Source of the DNA: an uncultured bacterium
GTDB taxonomy: Bacteria > Bacteroidota > Bacteroidia > Bacteroidales > Bacteroidaceae
Length of the DNA stretch: 64,000 bases
Direction of reading: 5' to 3'
Assembly (NCBI GenBank): GCA_905215555.1
Contig: CAJMQU010000024.1
Span: 1-64,000 of the forward strand
Under the pieces are notes generated by a model that saw nothing but the letters and a program-made list of their open reading frames with translations, did not search any database and was not told the DNA's origin. How positions within the stretch are numbered: the stretch's first letter is position 1; the number at the start of each line of letters is the position of its first letter. Both the position numbers and the translations under genes were made by a program. Of this stretch, positions 9,348-20,200 are shown one piece after another.

Positions 9348-11867
9348 ATGAAAAGTAAATTGCTAATTTGGATATTATGTTTCTTCTCATTGGGAAATTT
9401 GAAGGTGTTGGCTTCTACAGATTATGGCCTTCATTTTAAATCTCATTCTGTGCCAGGTAATGAACGCACCTCTTTGTCTCTTGATGGGAACTCTCCTTTT
9501 CATGTGGAGAATGAGTTTATTATAGATTTTCAAATGTGGGTTCGCAATGAGCCTGACTTCGGGGCTATCCTCCATTTATGTACAAATGAAAATCAATTTC
9601 TTCATTTTGTTTTTGCTGCAGGTGATAATAACAGGAATTTTCCTGCTCTCGTTTTTAATGAGGGAATGTTTGCCATTAATACCAATATTGAAAAAGGTAA
9701 ATGGGTTCCTGTGTCCTTACACCTTAATATAAAGGAGAATCAAATTGATTTGAAATATGACAGTAAGGACACTACGATGGTAGTGCCATTGCGTGGTACC
9801 AAAGACATTACAGTTTTGTTTGGAAAATCTCCATATTTCTCAGCAGATGTAGTTCCTATGGACATTAGGGATATAAAGATTACCCGCGATGGAGAACTGA
9901 TAAGATATTGGAAGCTGTGGAAGCATAATGGTGATGTTTGTCTTGATGAGGTTGAAGGCGCTGTGGCATTAGCAACCTATCCCTCATGGCTGATTGATAA
10001 TCATATTGAATGGCGGAAAATATATGCAGAGAAAACATCAGGCCGTTTGGATGTTGCTTTTAATGCCCGTGATGCCTTGTTCTATCTTGTGCGACAAAAT
10101 AAAGTAGAAGTATTAAATGGTATTTCCGGTAATCGGAACGAGGTCTCTATTGTGGAGGGATATCCGGCCATGGAATATACAGATCACATGGTTTATGATA
10201 CACTGACTAATCAGTTATTGTCTTATTCTTTACACGAAAAGTTGGTTGCAGCTTTGTCTGTCGATGAAGGGAAATGGAGTCTGAGTGAAAGACATTTGGA
10301 TGAACCTCGTTACTACAACCATGCACGTACGTTTAATCCATCTGATTCTTCATTTTATTTTTGGGGAGGATATGGATTCTACCAATATAGGAATAACCTA
10401 TATCGGTTGAAAGTGGGTGTGAAACAAGTTGAAGAAGTTGCATATACCCCTGCTCTTTCTCCCCGTTACTCGTCTGCAGCAGGTATAGTAGGCGATGAAC
10501 TGTATATTTTTGGTGGTCGTGGAAATAAACAGGGAAAGCAAGAATTCAATGCTCATTTTTATTATGAGTTGTGTGCCATTAATCTGAAAACGGGAAAGTC
10601 TCGTAGTGTATGGAAGAAAAGACAGGCTACAGATGTATTGCTGATGGCATCTTCCATGTACTTTGAACCTTCGGACAGTTCTTTTTATGCTGTTAGTATG
10701 AAAGGGGGAGGCAGCCTTTGGAAAGTTTTTATGAATGATTCTGCTTGGGTAGAGATATCGAAACCTATTCATAATGATTTGGTTCATCAGGATTGCGATT
10801 TTAGCTTTTATTCGTCTCCTGCCCATCATAAATTGTATCTGGTGATGGATAAAATTTTGAGTGACCGTACACATGATGTGGCTATTTATTCTATCAATAC
10901 TCCTTTGCTGAATGATAATGAAATTGCGCAGACGGTGAATAAAGACTCTGCTTCGGTGTGGTTATGGTGGTCATGTGGTATCCTGTTATTGGGAGGAGTA
11001 GTATTTCTTTTCTACCGGATAAAGTGCAGCAGAAAGAAAGTCGAATTTGAAGATACAAAAGAAAATAACACTCAGGTGGAGGTTCTCTCTGTTAATGAAA
11101 CGGCAGAGGAGGTTGCAGTAGTAGAAAAGTACTTTGATCGCAGTCGTTCGGCAATCTCTTTGTTGGGCACATTTAATGTTCGTGATAAAGACGGTAATGA
11201 CATAACAGGAGCTTTTACACCACGATTGAAAAGCTTGCTTATATTGCTGGTGCTTTATACGGAAAAAAGCAAGCAAGGTATTTTGACTAAAAAAGCTACA
11301 GATATTCTGTGGTCAGACAAAGAAGAAGAATCTGCTCGCAATAACCGTAATGTGACTTTGCGTAAGTTGCGTGTATTGTTAGAAAAAGTAGGTGATGTGG
11401 AAGTTGTCAGTGATGCGGGATTTCTGTGTATCAGATGGCGTGAGGGAGTATTTTGTGATTATCGGATGGCGCTGGATTGTATTCGTCAATTTAAGGAAAA
11501 TGGTGAGCATGGAGATGATAAGCTCCTGAATCAGATATTGGAAATCTTATTGTATGGTCCGTTGCTGTCAAACACCATTGTTGATTGGTTGGATGAATTT
11601 AAAGATTCTTATTCCAGTCTTTCTATTGATTTGCTGAGGAATTTGTTGGATGTACAACGTAATAATTATGATACAGTACTGCGTATTGCCGATATCCTGT
11701 TCTTGCATGATCCTCTGAATGAAGAAGCTTTGGCGGCTAAATGCTCTATTCTTTTTATACAAGGTAAAAAGGGTATTGCAAAGAGTGTATATGACCGCTT
11801 CTGCAAAGAGTATAGAGATTCATTAGGAGAGGAATATAAGGTTCCCTTATGTAATTTATATGGATGA
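9348..11867 (+). CDS. Membrane-anchored PUL regulator: LamG/Kelch-like periplasmic sensor with SARP-like cytoplasmic output
   Basis: An 839-residue one-component regulator. It has a signal sequence (1-22), then a LamG-like jelly roll (about 25-205), then Kelch-type beta-propeller repeats (about 230-520; RYYNHARTFNPSDSSFYFWGG, YIFGGRGN and similar blades). A single transmembrane helix at about 537-558 (WLWWSCGILLLGGVVFLFY) is followed by a basic stop-transfer stretch. The cytoplasmic part has an OmpR/SARP-type winged helix (about 600-685; LLGTFNV, RLKSLLILLVLY, DILWSDKEEESARNNRNVTL) and a BTAD-like helical repeat region to the end. It has no histidine-kinase or receiver domain, so it is not a hybrid two-component system. 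The family is known to place wHTH plus BTAD in SARPs; the link to a Kelch sensor and to this PUL is my inference from the domain order and location. A strong terminator follows. Confidence 0.8.
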   Translation: MKSKLLIWILCFFSLGNLKVLASTDYGLHFKSHSVPGNERTSLSLDGNSPFHVENEFIIDFQMWVRNEPDFGAILHLCTNENQFLHFVFAAGDNNRNFPALVFNEGMFAINTNIEKGKWVPVSLHLNIKENQIDLKYDSKDTTMVVPLRGTKDITVLFGKSPYFSADVVPMDIRDIKITRDGELIRYWKLWKHNGDVCLDEVEGAVALATYPSWLIDNHIEWRKIYAEKTSGRLDVAFNARDALFYLVRQNKVEVLNGISGNRNEVSIVEGYPAMEYTDHMVYDTLTNQLLSYSLHEKLVAALSVDEGKWSLSERHLDEPRYYNHARTFNPSDSSFYFWGGYGFYQYRNNLYRLKVGVKQVEEVAYTPALSPRYSSAAGIVGDELYIFGGRGNKQGKQEFNAHFYYELCAINLKTGKSRSVWKKRQATDVLLMASSMYFEPSDSSFYAVSMKGGGSLWKVFMNDSAWVEISKPIHNDLVHQDCDFSFYSSPAHHKLYLVMDKILSDRTHDVAIYSINTPLLNDNEIAQTVNKDSASVWLWWSCGILLLGGVVFLFYRIKCSRKKVEFEDTKENNTQVEVLSVNETAEEVAVVEKYFDRSRSAISLLGTFNVRDKDGNDITGAFTPRLKSLLILLVLYTEKSKQGILTKKATDILWSDKEEESARNNRNVTLRKLRVLLEKVGDVEVVSDAGFLCIRWREGVFCDYRMALDCIRQFKENGEHGDDKLLNQILEILLYGPLLSNTIVDWLDEFKDSYSSLSIDLLRNLLDVQRNNYDTVLRIADILFLHDPLNEEALAAKCSILFIQGKKGIAKSVYDRFCKEYRDSLGEEYKVPLCNLYG

Positions 11868-11889
11868 TAATTTTTGAAAGTAAGAAAAG

Positions 11890-11921
11890 AGCGCTTAATT
11901 GTTATGATTAAGCGCTTTTTT
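11890..11921 (+). terminator. Terminator after the PUL regulator gene
   Basis: A perfect 10-bp stem, AGCGCTTAAT (11890-11899) with ATTAAGCGCT (11907-11916), has a 7-base loop and six T. It overlaps the upstream end of the operator for the GH63-GH31 operon. Confidence 0.85.
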
Positions 11922-11977
11922 AATGTCCAATTAATAAAGGATGGCCCGCTTTTTTAAGACTGATACTTTTATTTTGC
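11908..11977 (+). promoter_or_regulatory. PUL promoter P3 with phased TTAA operator repeats
   Basis: The -7 TTTG is at 11973-11976. TTAA starts at 11954 (-19), 11931 (-42) and 11920 (-53). A further TTAA at 11908 (-65, one base off the grid) belongs to the terminator stem. The core TTTTAAT-GTCC-AATTAAT is almost identical to that at P5. Confidence 0.7.
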
Positions 11978-12046
11978 ATTCGTGGAAGTATTCTTGAAAC
12001 CTTTCATATGAAAAATTAAAATGATGTGTAATTTAGTCGTTAAACT

Positions 12047-13960
12047 ATGAAAAAGCACTTGTTCGTCGGATTGTTTTTATTAGGGCTGTTTATTTATCCT
12101 ATTAGAGGCATTTCAGGTAATACCCCTGAAGAGTTATATGAGAATTTACAAAAGCGATTGGCTTCCGGTTGGAATACTTGGGATACACGTAGTGTGTTGA
12201 CTCATGTATTTCTTCCTTATGGTTTTGCTGTCGATCTTAATATGATGGATACGGATGGGAGTCGCGTGAGGAAATTCAGAATCGGAGATAGAGCTAAAGA
12301 GGCACCATTATTGCAGCCGGGCCCTCATTCATTTGATGGAGCTTATACCAAAATGACCATAGATTGGAGAGGATATAAGTTACAAGTAGAAAGTGCCGCT
12401 ATGGGGCTTAAAAATGTAATTCTAATCAGGCCACTGACTGAGACGAAGAAAGGAGGACGATTGGTGGTTACCCCTGAAAATCTTTGGAAACGTGGCAATA
12501 CACTTATCGTGGATAGTTTAGGCTTTACACAGGCATCACGTGACAAAGTTGTTGAAATAAAAACTAATATAGAAGGTGAACTTTTAAAGAAAAAAGGAAG
12601 GGAGTTCATTCTGTCTTTAGATGCTCCGGTTGCTATCTGTTGCGGAGAAAATATGGGATTAGATGATGCAATTACTTTTATTAATAATCGTGCCCGGGAT
12701 TTTATTAATTCTAATCAGAAACAATTTGGTGAAAATTATGATTGCTATAATGCCATGCAAAGTGTTTTGGCTTGGGATAATATATATGATCCTGGCATTA
12801 GAAGGGTGATTACTCCTGTAAGTCGGATTTGGAGCTCCGAATGGTTTGCCAGTGAAGATTTTGGTGGTTTTACACTGTTCTGTTGGGATACTTACTTTGC
12901 ATCGATGATGCTTGCTGTTGGCAATAAAGAATTGGCTTATGCAAATGCTGTAGAGATGACCAAAGCGATAACAGAGAGTGGATTTGTACCTAACTGTTTT
13001 TATAGCAATAATTTTAAATCAAGAGATCGTTCTCAGCCACCTGTTGGCTCTTTGGCTGTCTGGACAATATATAAGCAATATCAAGAAAAATGGTTCTTGG
13101 AATTATTGTATAAAGAATTACTAACCTGGAATCGCTGGTGGAGCCAGAATAGAGAAGATGGAGGGTTATTATGCTTAGGTAGTAATCCTTATGAAAAGGT
13201 CACTTATTTCAGGTCTGAGTTTGATACGGATTGTCACTATGGTGCTGTTTTGGAATCTGGATTGGATAATTCTCCAATGTATGATGGAGTGCCTTTTAAT
13301 AAGCAAAAACATTTGTTGGAGCAGCATGATGTAGGTATGTCTTCTTTATACATCATGGATTGTGATTATCTGGCTTTAATAGCGGAAGAACTTGGCCATA
13401 AAGAAGATGTAACCGAACTTAGAAAACGTGCGGAATATTATCGTAACAATTTGGCAGGATTATGGGATGATAAGACTGGATTTTACTATAATCGTTCTAC
13501 CAGAGATCTGAAATTTAATTATCGTACTTCACCCACTTGCTTTTATCCATTGCTGGCAAAAGTACCTGCAAAGAATCAAGCTGAGAGGATGATAAAAGAG
13601 CATTTACTGAATACTGATGAATTCTGGGGGGAATATGTAATACCTTCTGTTCCTAAAAATGATCCTGCATTTAAAGATAATGAGTATTGGCGGGGACGCA
13701 TTTGGGCACCATTGAATTTTTTGGTGTACCTGGGATTGAATAATTATGAATTTCCGGAAGTAAGACATGCCTTTGCCGAAAAATCCCAAAAATTATTATT
13801 GAAATCCTGGTTATCACATGGATATGTCTTTGAGAATTATAATGCTCTCACTGGTGAAGGTGATGATGTTGTGCGAAGTGATAAGTTCTATCATTGGGGG
13901 GCTTTATTGGGATATATCTCTCTTATGGAGAATGGAGTTGTAAGTAAATGTTGTAAATAA
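12047..13960 (+). CDS. Secreted GH63-type alpha-glycosidase (alpha/alpha barrel)
   Basis: A 637-residue exported enzyme (signal peptide about 1-24) of the GH63/GH37 alpha-barrel type, inverting exo-alpha-glucosidases in the known members. Signatures are FCWDTYFASMM, LESGLDNSPMYD, EYWRGRIWAP and ENYNALTGEGDD. By comparison with GH63 and GH37, Asp407 in SGLDNSP is the likely general acid and Glu596 or Glu604 the likely base. It is followed after 9 bases by the GH31 gene, with which it forms an operon from P3. The alpha-glucosyl or mannosyl specificity cannot be decided from the sequence. Confidence 0.8.
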   Translation: MKKHLFVGLFLLGLFIYPIRGISGNTPEELYENLQKRLASGWNTWDTRSVLTHVFLPYGFAVDLNMMDTDGSRVRKFRIGDRAKEAPLLQPGPHSFDGAYTKMTIDWRGYKLQVESAAMGLKNVILIRPLTETKKGGRLVVTPENLWKRGNTLIVDSLGFTQASRDKVVEIKTNIEGELLKKKGREFILSLDAPVAICCGENMGLDDAITFINNRARDFINSNQKQFGENYDCYNAMQSVLAWDNIYDPGIRRVITPVSRIWSSEWFASEDFGGFTLFCWDTYFASMMLAVGNKELAYANAVEMTKAITESGFVPNCFYSNNFKSRDRSQPPVGSLAVWTIYKQYQEKWFLELLYKELLTWNRWWSQNREDGGLLCLGSNPYEKVTYFRSEFDTDCHYGAVLESGLDNSPMYDGVPFNKQKHLLEQHDVGMSSLYIMDCDYLALIAEELGHKEDVTELRKRAEYYRNNLAGLWDDKTGFYYNRSTRDLKFNYRTSPTCFYPLLAKVPAKNQAERMIKEHLLNTDEFWGEYVIPSVPKNDPAFKDNEYWRGRIWAPLNFLVYLGLNNYEFPEVRHAFAEKSQKLLLKSWLSHGYVFENYNALTGEGDDVVRSDKFYHWGALLGYISLMENGVVSKCCK

Positions 13961-13969
13961 TAGTCGGTC

Positions 13970-16777
13970 ATGAGAAATATAATTTTGATTATCAGTATCT
14001 TGTTTTATTCTGTTTCTATTGTATATGCCCAAAAACAGCCTGTATTAAAGGATTCCTGGAAAGGGAATATGAACTCTGTAAAGCAAGAAAAAGGAAGCCT
14101 GAAGATAGCATCTGTTGCTGCGCCTGAAATGTGTTGGCATTTAGATGCCTCTTCTAAAAAGGTGAGTATATATAGAGATGTGCAATTGGACGAAGTGAAT
14201 AAAACTGTCTGGTGTAGTTTTCTGGCGTTGAAAGAAAAAGGAAGCTCGCGTTTGGGCTTTTCATTAGAGAAAGGTAATAGTGAAAAAATATTTGTTGAAG
14301 TTAAACAGATGCAGGAGCCGCAGTTGGTTGTAGTGCGTATCGATTTTTCTGAAAAGGCTGATAAGGCATATGTTTTTTATAGTCCTACCGCAGCTTCTGT
14401 GCCTGATTTGGAAAATGCTGAGTATACTTTATCGGGTAAATTTGATTTTGACCGCATTAGAATCATAGCAGAAAAAGGGAGCAAAGGGATTTTTAGCGAT
14501 GTCTCTTTGGGTGAGAATTACCAGGATGTAGTACATCCTAATGTCTTACAAGTCGTGGCTAAGGAAGGACAACCACAAACTGTCCTTTCCTGGGAAAAGA
14601 AACAGCAGGCTTTGTGGATTCAGACTTCAGGTGGAACTTTGTATTTGCAACCTTATAATATAGGAAGTGTACATGTGATGTTCGGCTCTGAGAATGAAAT
14701 AAGAGAATATAAAAGTTTTGCCGTAACGCAACAGGCAAAAGTGGCAGAGTTTAAAGTGGAGGATACTCGGGAAGATATTGTATTACGTTCTTCCCGTTTA
14801 GTTGTTACTGTAAATAAGAATAAAGGGTATATCAGTCTGCTTGATGAGTCTGGAAATATTTTATTGAAAGAGTTTCCGGAAAAAGCGAGAATGAATATGT
14901 GTGGAGATTCTGTCAATGCATATTGTAAGTTCCTGTTGCGGGATGAAGAAGCTTTATATGGTTTGGGCCAGTTCAGAGATAACTTGATGAACTTGCGGAA
15001 TGCCAAGCGGGAACTGGTCCAGTTTAATACGCAAGCTGCGGTACCGGTTATTTATTCTACTGGCGGTTGGGGATTGTTTTGGGATAATCCTTCCCGGACT
15101 ATTTATACAGACAATAGTACCGGTATGAGTTTGGCTTCTGATTACGGTAAGATCGTTAACTATTATCTTTTTGTAGGTGATAAAATGGATAATTTGGTAG
15201 CTGCATATCGTTCTTTGACGGGAGGGGCTCCGATGTTGCCCGATTGGGCTTTAGGTTATCACCAAAGCCGTAACCGTTATGCTACACAAAAAGAGGTGAT
15301 GGAGATAGCTAAAAAGATGAAGGAAGAGGATATTCCTGCAAGTACTATCTTTATAGATTATCATTATTGGGGTAAGTACGGAACTGGTTCACATAGGTTT
15401 GATGAAACTTTATTCCCTGATGTTCCTTCAATGTTGGACAGTCTCCATAACGTTTATGACATGAAAGTAGTTTTGACGATGTGGCCCTGCTTCAAACCGG
15501 GCATCCCTAATTATAATGAAATGTCACAAAAAGGGTATATATTGGAAGGAGCCAAAGCTATTGACGGCTATATATATGACACTTTTAATCCGAATGCAGC
15601 CCAAATGTATTGGGATAAGGTTTCTTCTTTAGTGGACTTGAATATCGATGGATGGTTTTTAGATGGGCCGGAACCTGACCATGTAGCCTCATACTTGCCA
15701 CTTAATACTTATGCCGGACCAGCTCAGAAGGTACGAAATGTATATCCTTTGGTTCATGCATCGCATTTCTATGAAGGAATAACCAAAGCTCGTCCCGGTA
15801 TCCGTCCTTATATGTTGACCCGTTGTGCGTGGGCTTCCCAACAAAAGTGGGGAACGGCTGTGTGGTCTGGTGATATTCCAACAACATTTGCCGAATTACA
15901 AACACAGGTAGCAGCAGGATTAAACTTTACGGCAACAGGAATTCCCTACTGGACTACAGACATTGGTGGTTATTCAGGAGGAGACCCTTCTAGAAAAGAT
16001 TATCAGGAATTGTTTGTACGTTGGTTTCAGTATGGAACATTCTGTCCCGTTTTTCGCTGCCATGGACGTCGTTATCCGGGAGATACGAAAGCACCGAATG
16101 AGTTATGGGCATACGGACCAGAAGTACAACGTATCTGTACTGACCTTATAAAGTTGCGATACCGGCTTTTGCCTTATATTTATACTCTATCTGGTAAAGT
16201 TACTCACGAGCATTATACGCCAATGCGCTTACTGGCTTTTGATTTTGCTTATGATCGAAATGTATTAGACTGTAAAGATCAGTTTATGTATGGACCTGCT
16301 CTTTTGGTTTGCCCCGTTTTGGAGGCAGGAGCAACTTCCCGCTCTGTATATTTGCCACAAGGATGTACTTGGGTAGATTTTTGGACCGGTGCAATCTACC
16401 AAGGAGGAAATACAATTACAGCAGAAGCACCTCTGGATAAAATGCCTTTGTTTGTGAAGTCTGGTTCTATCATCCCCTATTATACTTCTGTTGAGAAAAA
16501 TATTAATGTTGATGTTCCGCTTGAAATTCATGTCTTTGGTGGGGAAAATGCAAGTTTCAATTTATACGAAGATGATGGTGAGACATTGAAATATAAAAAT
16601 GGTAATTATAGTACTATTCCGTTTATGTGGAATGATCGTACAAAGGAATTTATAGTTGGAGAACGCACCGGCGACTATGCAGTAAAGGACAGGGACCTTA
16701 TTATTAAACTCAAAGGTAAAGATGTGATAAAGAGGATAAGATATAGTGGTAAAGAAATAAAAGTTATATTGAAATGA
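13970..16777 (+). CDS. Secreted GH31-family alpha-glycosidase
   Basis: A 935-residue exported enzyme (signal peptide 1-20). An extra N-terminal beta domain (about 25-215) precedes the usual GH31 beta-sandwich (about 220-385) and the TIM barrel (about 390-740). The nucleophile is probably Asp565 in GWFLDGPEPD, a variant of the WxDMxE motif, and the acid/base is probably Asp635 in WSGDIPT. Other GH31 marks are GGYSGGDPS and PVFRCHGRR, followed by two C-terminal beta domains. The family includes alpha-glucosidases, alpha-xylosidases and alpha-galactosidases. The motif variant prevents a closer call. It is the last gene of the P3 operon and is followed by a hairpin. Confidence 0.85.
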   Translation: MRNIILIISILFYSVSIVYAQKQPVLKDSWKGNMNSVKQEKGSLKIASVAAPEMCWHLDASSKKVSIYRDVQLDEVNKTVWCSFLALKEKGSSRLGFSLEKGNSEKIFVEVKQMQEPQLVVVRIDFSEKADKAYVFYSPTAASVPDLENAEYTLSGKFDFDRIRIIAEKGSKGIFSDVSLGENYQDVVHPNVLQVVAKEGQPQTVLSWEKKQQALWIQTSGGTLYLQPYNIGSVHVMFGSENEIREYKSFAVTQQAKVAEFKVEDTREDIVLRSSRLVVTVNKNKGYISLLDESGNILLKEFPEKARMNMCGDSVNAYCKFLLRDEEALYGLGQFRDNLMNLRNAKRELVQFNTQAAVPVIYSTGGWGLFWDNPSRTIYTDNSTGMSLASDYGKIVNYYLFVGDKMDNLVAAYRSLTGGAPMLPDWALGYHQSRNRYATQKEVMEIAKKMKEEDIPASTIFIDYHYWGKYGTGSHRFDETLFPDVPSMLDSLHNVYDMKVVLTMWPCFKPGIPNYNEMSQKGYILEGAKAIDGYIYDTFNPNAAQMYWDKVSSLVDLNIDGWFLDGPEPDHVASYLPLNTYAGPAQKVRNVYPLVHASHFYEGITKARPGIRPYMLTRCAWASQQKWGTAVWSGDIPTTFAELQTQVAAGLNFTATGIPYWTTDIGGYSGGDPSRKDYQELFVRWFQYGTFCPVFRCHGRRYPGDTKAPNELWAYGPEVQRICTDLIKLRYRLLPYIYTLSGKVTHEHYTPMRLLAFDFAYDRNVLDCKDQFMYGPALLVCPVLEAGATSRSVYLPQGCTWVDFWTGAIYQGGNTITAEAPLDKMPLFVKSGSIIPYYTSVEKNINVDVPLEIHVFGGENASFNLYEDDGETLKYKNGNYSTIPFMWNDRTKEFIVGERTGDYAVKDRDLIIKLKGKDVIKRIRYSGKEIKVILK

Positions 16778-16781
16778 GCCT

Positions 16782-16802
16782 CAGGAGATTTATAATCTCC
16801 TG
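16782..16802 (+). terminator. Hairpin after the GH31 gene, without a T-run
   Basis: A 9-bp stem, CAGGAGATT (16782-16790) with AATCTCCTG (16794-16802), and a 3-base loop lie four bases after the stop codon. Only three T follow, so it may be an RNA-stabilising or weak termination hairpin. Confidence 0.55.
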
Positions 16803-16896
16803 AAGTTTGGATTACTGCTTATCCGATGCCTCATGAAAAAAGACATTAGTAATTCATCAATCTCCTACAGAATAATCGCTCTGATAGCCATATGGT

Positions 16897-16949
16897 CAAC
16901 ATAGAATGAAAAAGAAGTTCTTATTTGTTCTAGCTCATTCTATATGTTG
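16897..16949. repeat. Long-armed inverted repeat upstream of the SusC promoter
   Basis: CAACATAGAATGA (16897-16909) is complementary to TCATTCTATATGTTG (16935-16949) with one bulge and a 25-base loop. It lies just before the phased TTAA operator of P4. The rest of the 464-base gap 16778-17241 holds the GH31 hairpin, P4 and a long leader. Confidence 0.55.
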
Positions 16950-16961
16950 GTAAAGAAGCAA

Positions 16962-17043
16962 TTAATCTTTTAATTTAATTCAAAATTAAGCACCAGATAA
17001 GCGTGATATCACTCGATTTTTAATCTTAGGCATGTAATTTTGC
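16962..17043 (+). promoter_or_regulatory. PUL promoter P4 (SusC operon) with phased TTAA operator repeats
   Basis: The -7 element is TAATTTTG (17035-17042). TTAA starts at -19 (17020), -53 (16986), -64 (16975) and -77 (16962). The -42 site is replaced by CCAGATAAGCG (16993-17003), which is repeated at exactly the same offset in P6. Confidence 0.7.
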
Positions 17044-17049
17044 CATATC

Positions 17050-17241
17050 AATAACGATAATAATAGGTTCAATAAGTTCTTTTTTTTAAGAATTAAATAC
17101 AAGATTGTATTTAGGATAACAATTTAAAAAAGACAAGGAAATTAAAAGGATATATAACTTTAAAAGAAATGCATATGAAAGATACAAGTTAACCGAAGAC
17201 ACATCCTTCCTACTTATTTTATCTAAAGGATACGTTATTTT
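17050..17241 (+). other. Long structured 5' leader of the susC-like mRNA
   Basis: From the expected start near 17050 to the ATG there are about 190 bases. They contain an AAATACAA/TTGTATTT hairpin (about 17095-17113) and a T-rich stretch followed by its partial complement AAGAATT. Leaders of Bacteroides susC genes are known targets of cis-antisense RNAs. No antisense promoter is obvious here. Confidence 0.4.
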
Positions 17242-20200
17242 ATGAAAAACAATTTTAAAAGTGAGATTATGAAACACATGAAAAACAAATCTAATTTTGT
17301 GAAAGTTAGCAAATACGCTTTTGGGTATATGCTAATGATGTTCTTGATGGTGCTTACTCCGATGCATGCACAAACTTCCCGAAGTATATCCGGGCAGGTT
17401 GTTGATGAATTAGGTGAAGCAATTATTGGTGCTAATGTTACGGTAGTTGGAAATAAGTCATTAGGTACAATAACTGATATTGATGGAAATTTTACTCTAA
17501 CAGTTCCCCAAGGAATAACATTGGAAGTTTCTTATATTGGTTATGTGAATAAAAAAGTGGCAGTTGATAACAAAACCAGCTATAAAATTACTTTAAAAGA
17601 AGATTCAGAACAACTGGATGAAGTTGTGGTAGTAGGATACGGTACTCAGAAAAGAGTGAATCTGACAGGAGCTGTGTCTGCTATTACTAATGAAGAACTG
17701 GTTGCTACTAAAAGCCAGAATGCTCAGAACATGTTGACTGGTAAAGTTCCTGGCGTTCGTGTAATTCAAAAAACATCTGAGCCGGGTGAATTCACTAACC
17801 AGTTTGATATCCGTGGTTTTGGTTCTCCATTGATCGTAGTTGATGGTGTTCCTCGTGGTAATTTGCAACGTATGGATCCGAATGAAATTGAATCAATTTC
17901 TGTTTTGAAAGATGCTTCGGCTGCTATATATGGTGTACGTGCGGCTAATGGCGTTGTTTTGATTACTACAAAGAAAGGTGAAAAGAATAAGCCAAAGATT
18001 GAATACAACATGTATTATGGTATTCAAACTCCGGCAGAAATGTTGGAACCAGTAGGTGCTGTAGATCGTATGAGACTATTTAATGAAAAGTCAATGCGTA
18101 ATCTGACAAATCCGCAACTTACTTATTCAGATGAGCAGATTGAAGAGTATCTGAATGGGACATTGAAATCTACTGATTGGTATGATGCGGTAATTCGTAA
18201 TTCAGCTCCTCAGCAGCAACACAATGTTTCATTAAGTGGTGGAAGTGAAAAAACTGATTATTATGTAAACTTCGGTTATACGGATCAGGAAGGCTTCTTC
18301 AAGTCAAAAGCGATGGATTATAACCGTTATAATCTTCGTGCAAATTTGAATGCTGAAGTTGCTAAAAATTTAAAGGCCTCGATTAAAATAAATGGTATTA
18401 TTGATAGTAAACAACGTCAATACTTATCAACTTGGGAGGTTTATAAAGCTTTGTGGCGTGCAAGTCCTAATGAGAAATTGTATGCTAATGATAATCCGGA
18501 ATATTTCCAAAAGATGTCATCTGACCAGTTGAACCTTCTGGCAGCAACAGATCCTGATGTTTCCGGTTATAATAAGACAACAAATAAAATCTTCCAGTCT
18601 ACGATGGAACTTGAATATGCTGTGCCATTTGTAAAAGGTCTGAAGGTGAAAGGCATGTTCAGTTATGATACTTCTATAGCTGATAATACCATATATAAGA
18701 AAGAGTATAATGAGTATACTTATAGTGAGGCAACTGATACTTATACTGCTTATGCTATGCAGTCACCGACTAATCTGGAACGCTATTATGGGAATTCATG
18801 GACTACTTTGTGGCAAGCTTCTGTAAGCTATGAGAATACTTTTGCATCAAATCATAATGTATCTGGATTGTTGCTGTTTGAAGAAGCACACAGCGTAGGT
18901 GATAATATTCGTGCAGCCCGTGATTTCTCTATTCCTTTGCCTTATTTATTTGCAGGTAATTCAGCTAATCAAGTTGGTACAGCTAATGCAAATGGATTGA
19001 CAGAAAGTGCATCTCAGGCGCTGGTTGGTAGATTTAATTATGATTATAAAGGGCGTTATTTGTTAGAATTCGCCTTTCGTTATGACGGTTCTTCCAAATT
19101 TCCGTCACATAGCCGTTGGGGCTTTTTCCCCAGTGCTTCTGTGGGGTGGCGCATGAGTGAAGAAACTTTTATAAAAGATAAATTGCCGTTTGTTAATAAC
19201 CTGAAACTTCGAGGTTCTTATGGTAAGATGGGAGATGATTCAGTTGCTGATTACCAATTTATTTCCGGATATGATTATCCGAATACCAGTGGTGATAAAT
19301 TTAATAAAACTCCGAAAGGATATTTTTTCAATGGTTCATTCATGAATTCATTAGGTTTCCGTGCGGTAGCCAATCCTAATATTACGTGGTATACTGTTAA
19401 AACTCTGAATGTGGGTGTTGATGCTGATTTGTGGAATGGCCTATTAGGAGTTTCTTTTGATTTGTTTCAGCGTGACCGTGATAACCTGATGGCTAATCGT
19501 ATTGCTACTATCCCAGGAACATTTGGTGCTGCAATGCCTAAAGAGAATTTGGAGAGTGACCGTACAAAAGGTTTTGAAGTTGAACTGAGACATCGTAATC
19601 GTGTAGGGTCGGTAAATTATAGTGTTTCTGGAAACATTGCTATTACTCGTTCCATGTGGCGTTACAAAGAACGCACCCCGTCAGGTAACTCATATGATAA
19701 CTGGAGAAATAACTTAACTAACCGTTATAATGACATCTGGTTTGGTTATGGTGCAGACGGTCGCTATGCCTCATGGGAACAAATTGCTAACTCTCATATA
19801 TTTACTGGTAATGCAACTCTTCCTGGTGATTATGTTTATGAAGACTGGAATGGTGATGGTACAATTGATGATATGGATAGATATCCTATTGCTACAACTA
19901 CTAATTCTACTGCTGCTAATTTCCAGGATAAGAAAAACTATCCGTTGATGAACTTTGGTTTAACTCTTTCTGCTCAATGGAAAGGTTTTGATGTTAATAT
20001 GACTTTCCAAGGTGCTGCAATGTCTTATGTATCTTATGGCGAACAGTTGTCTGCTCCGTTACAATTTAATGGTAATGCTTTGGATATGTTTTTGGATAGA
20101 TGGCGTCCGGTTGATCCTAAACAGGATCCCTATGATCCTTCTTGCCAATGGATTTCAGGGTATTATTCTTATGGTGGTACAACTCCGGATATTAATTCTG

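Noticed and set aside
9348..11867. The regulator as a hybrid two-component system
   Set aside because: There is no histidine kinase, receiver or AraC domain; the C-terminus is a winged helix with a BTAD-like region.
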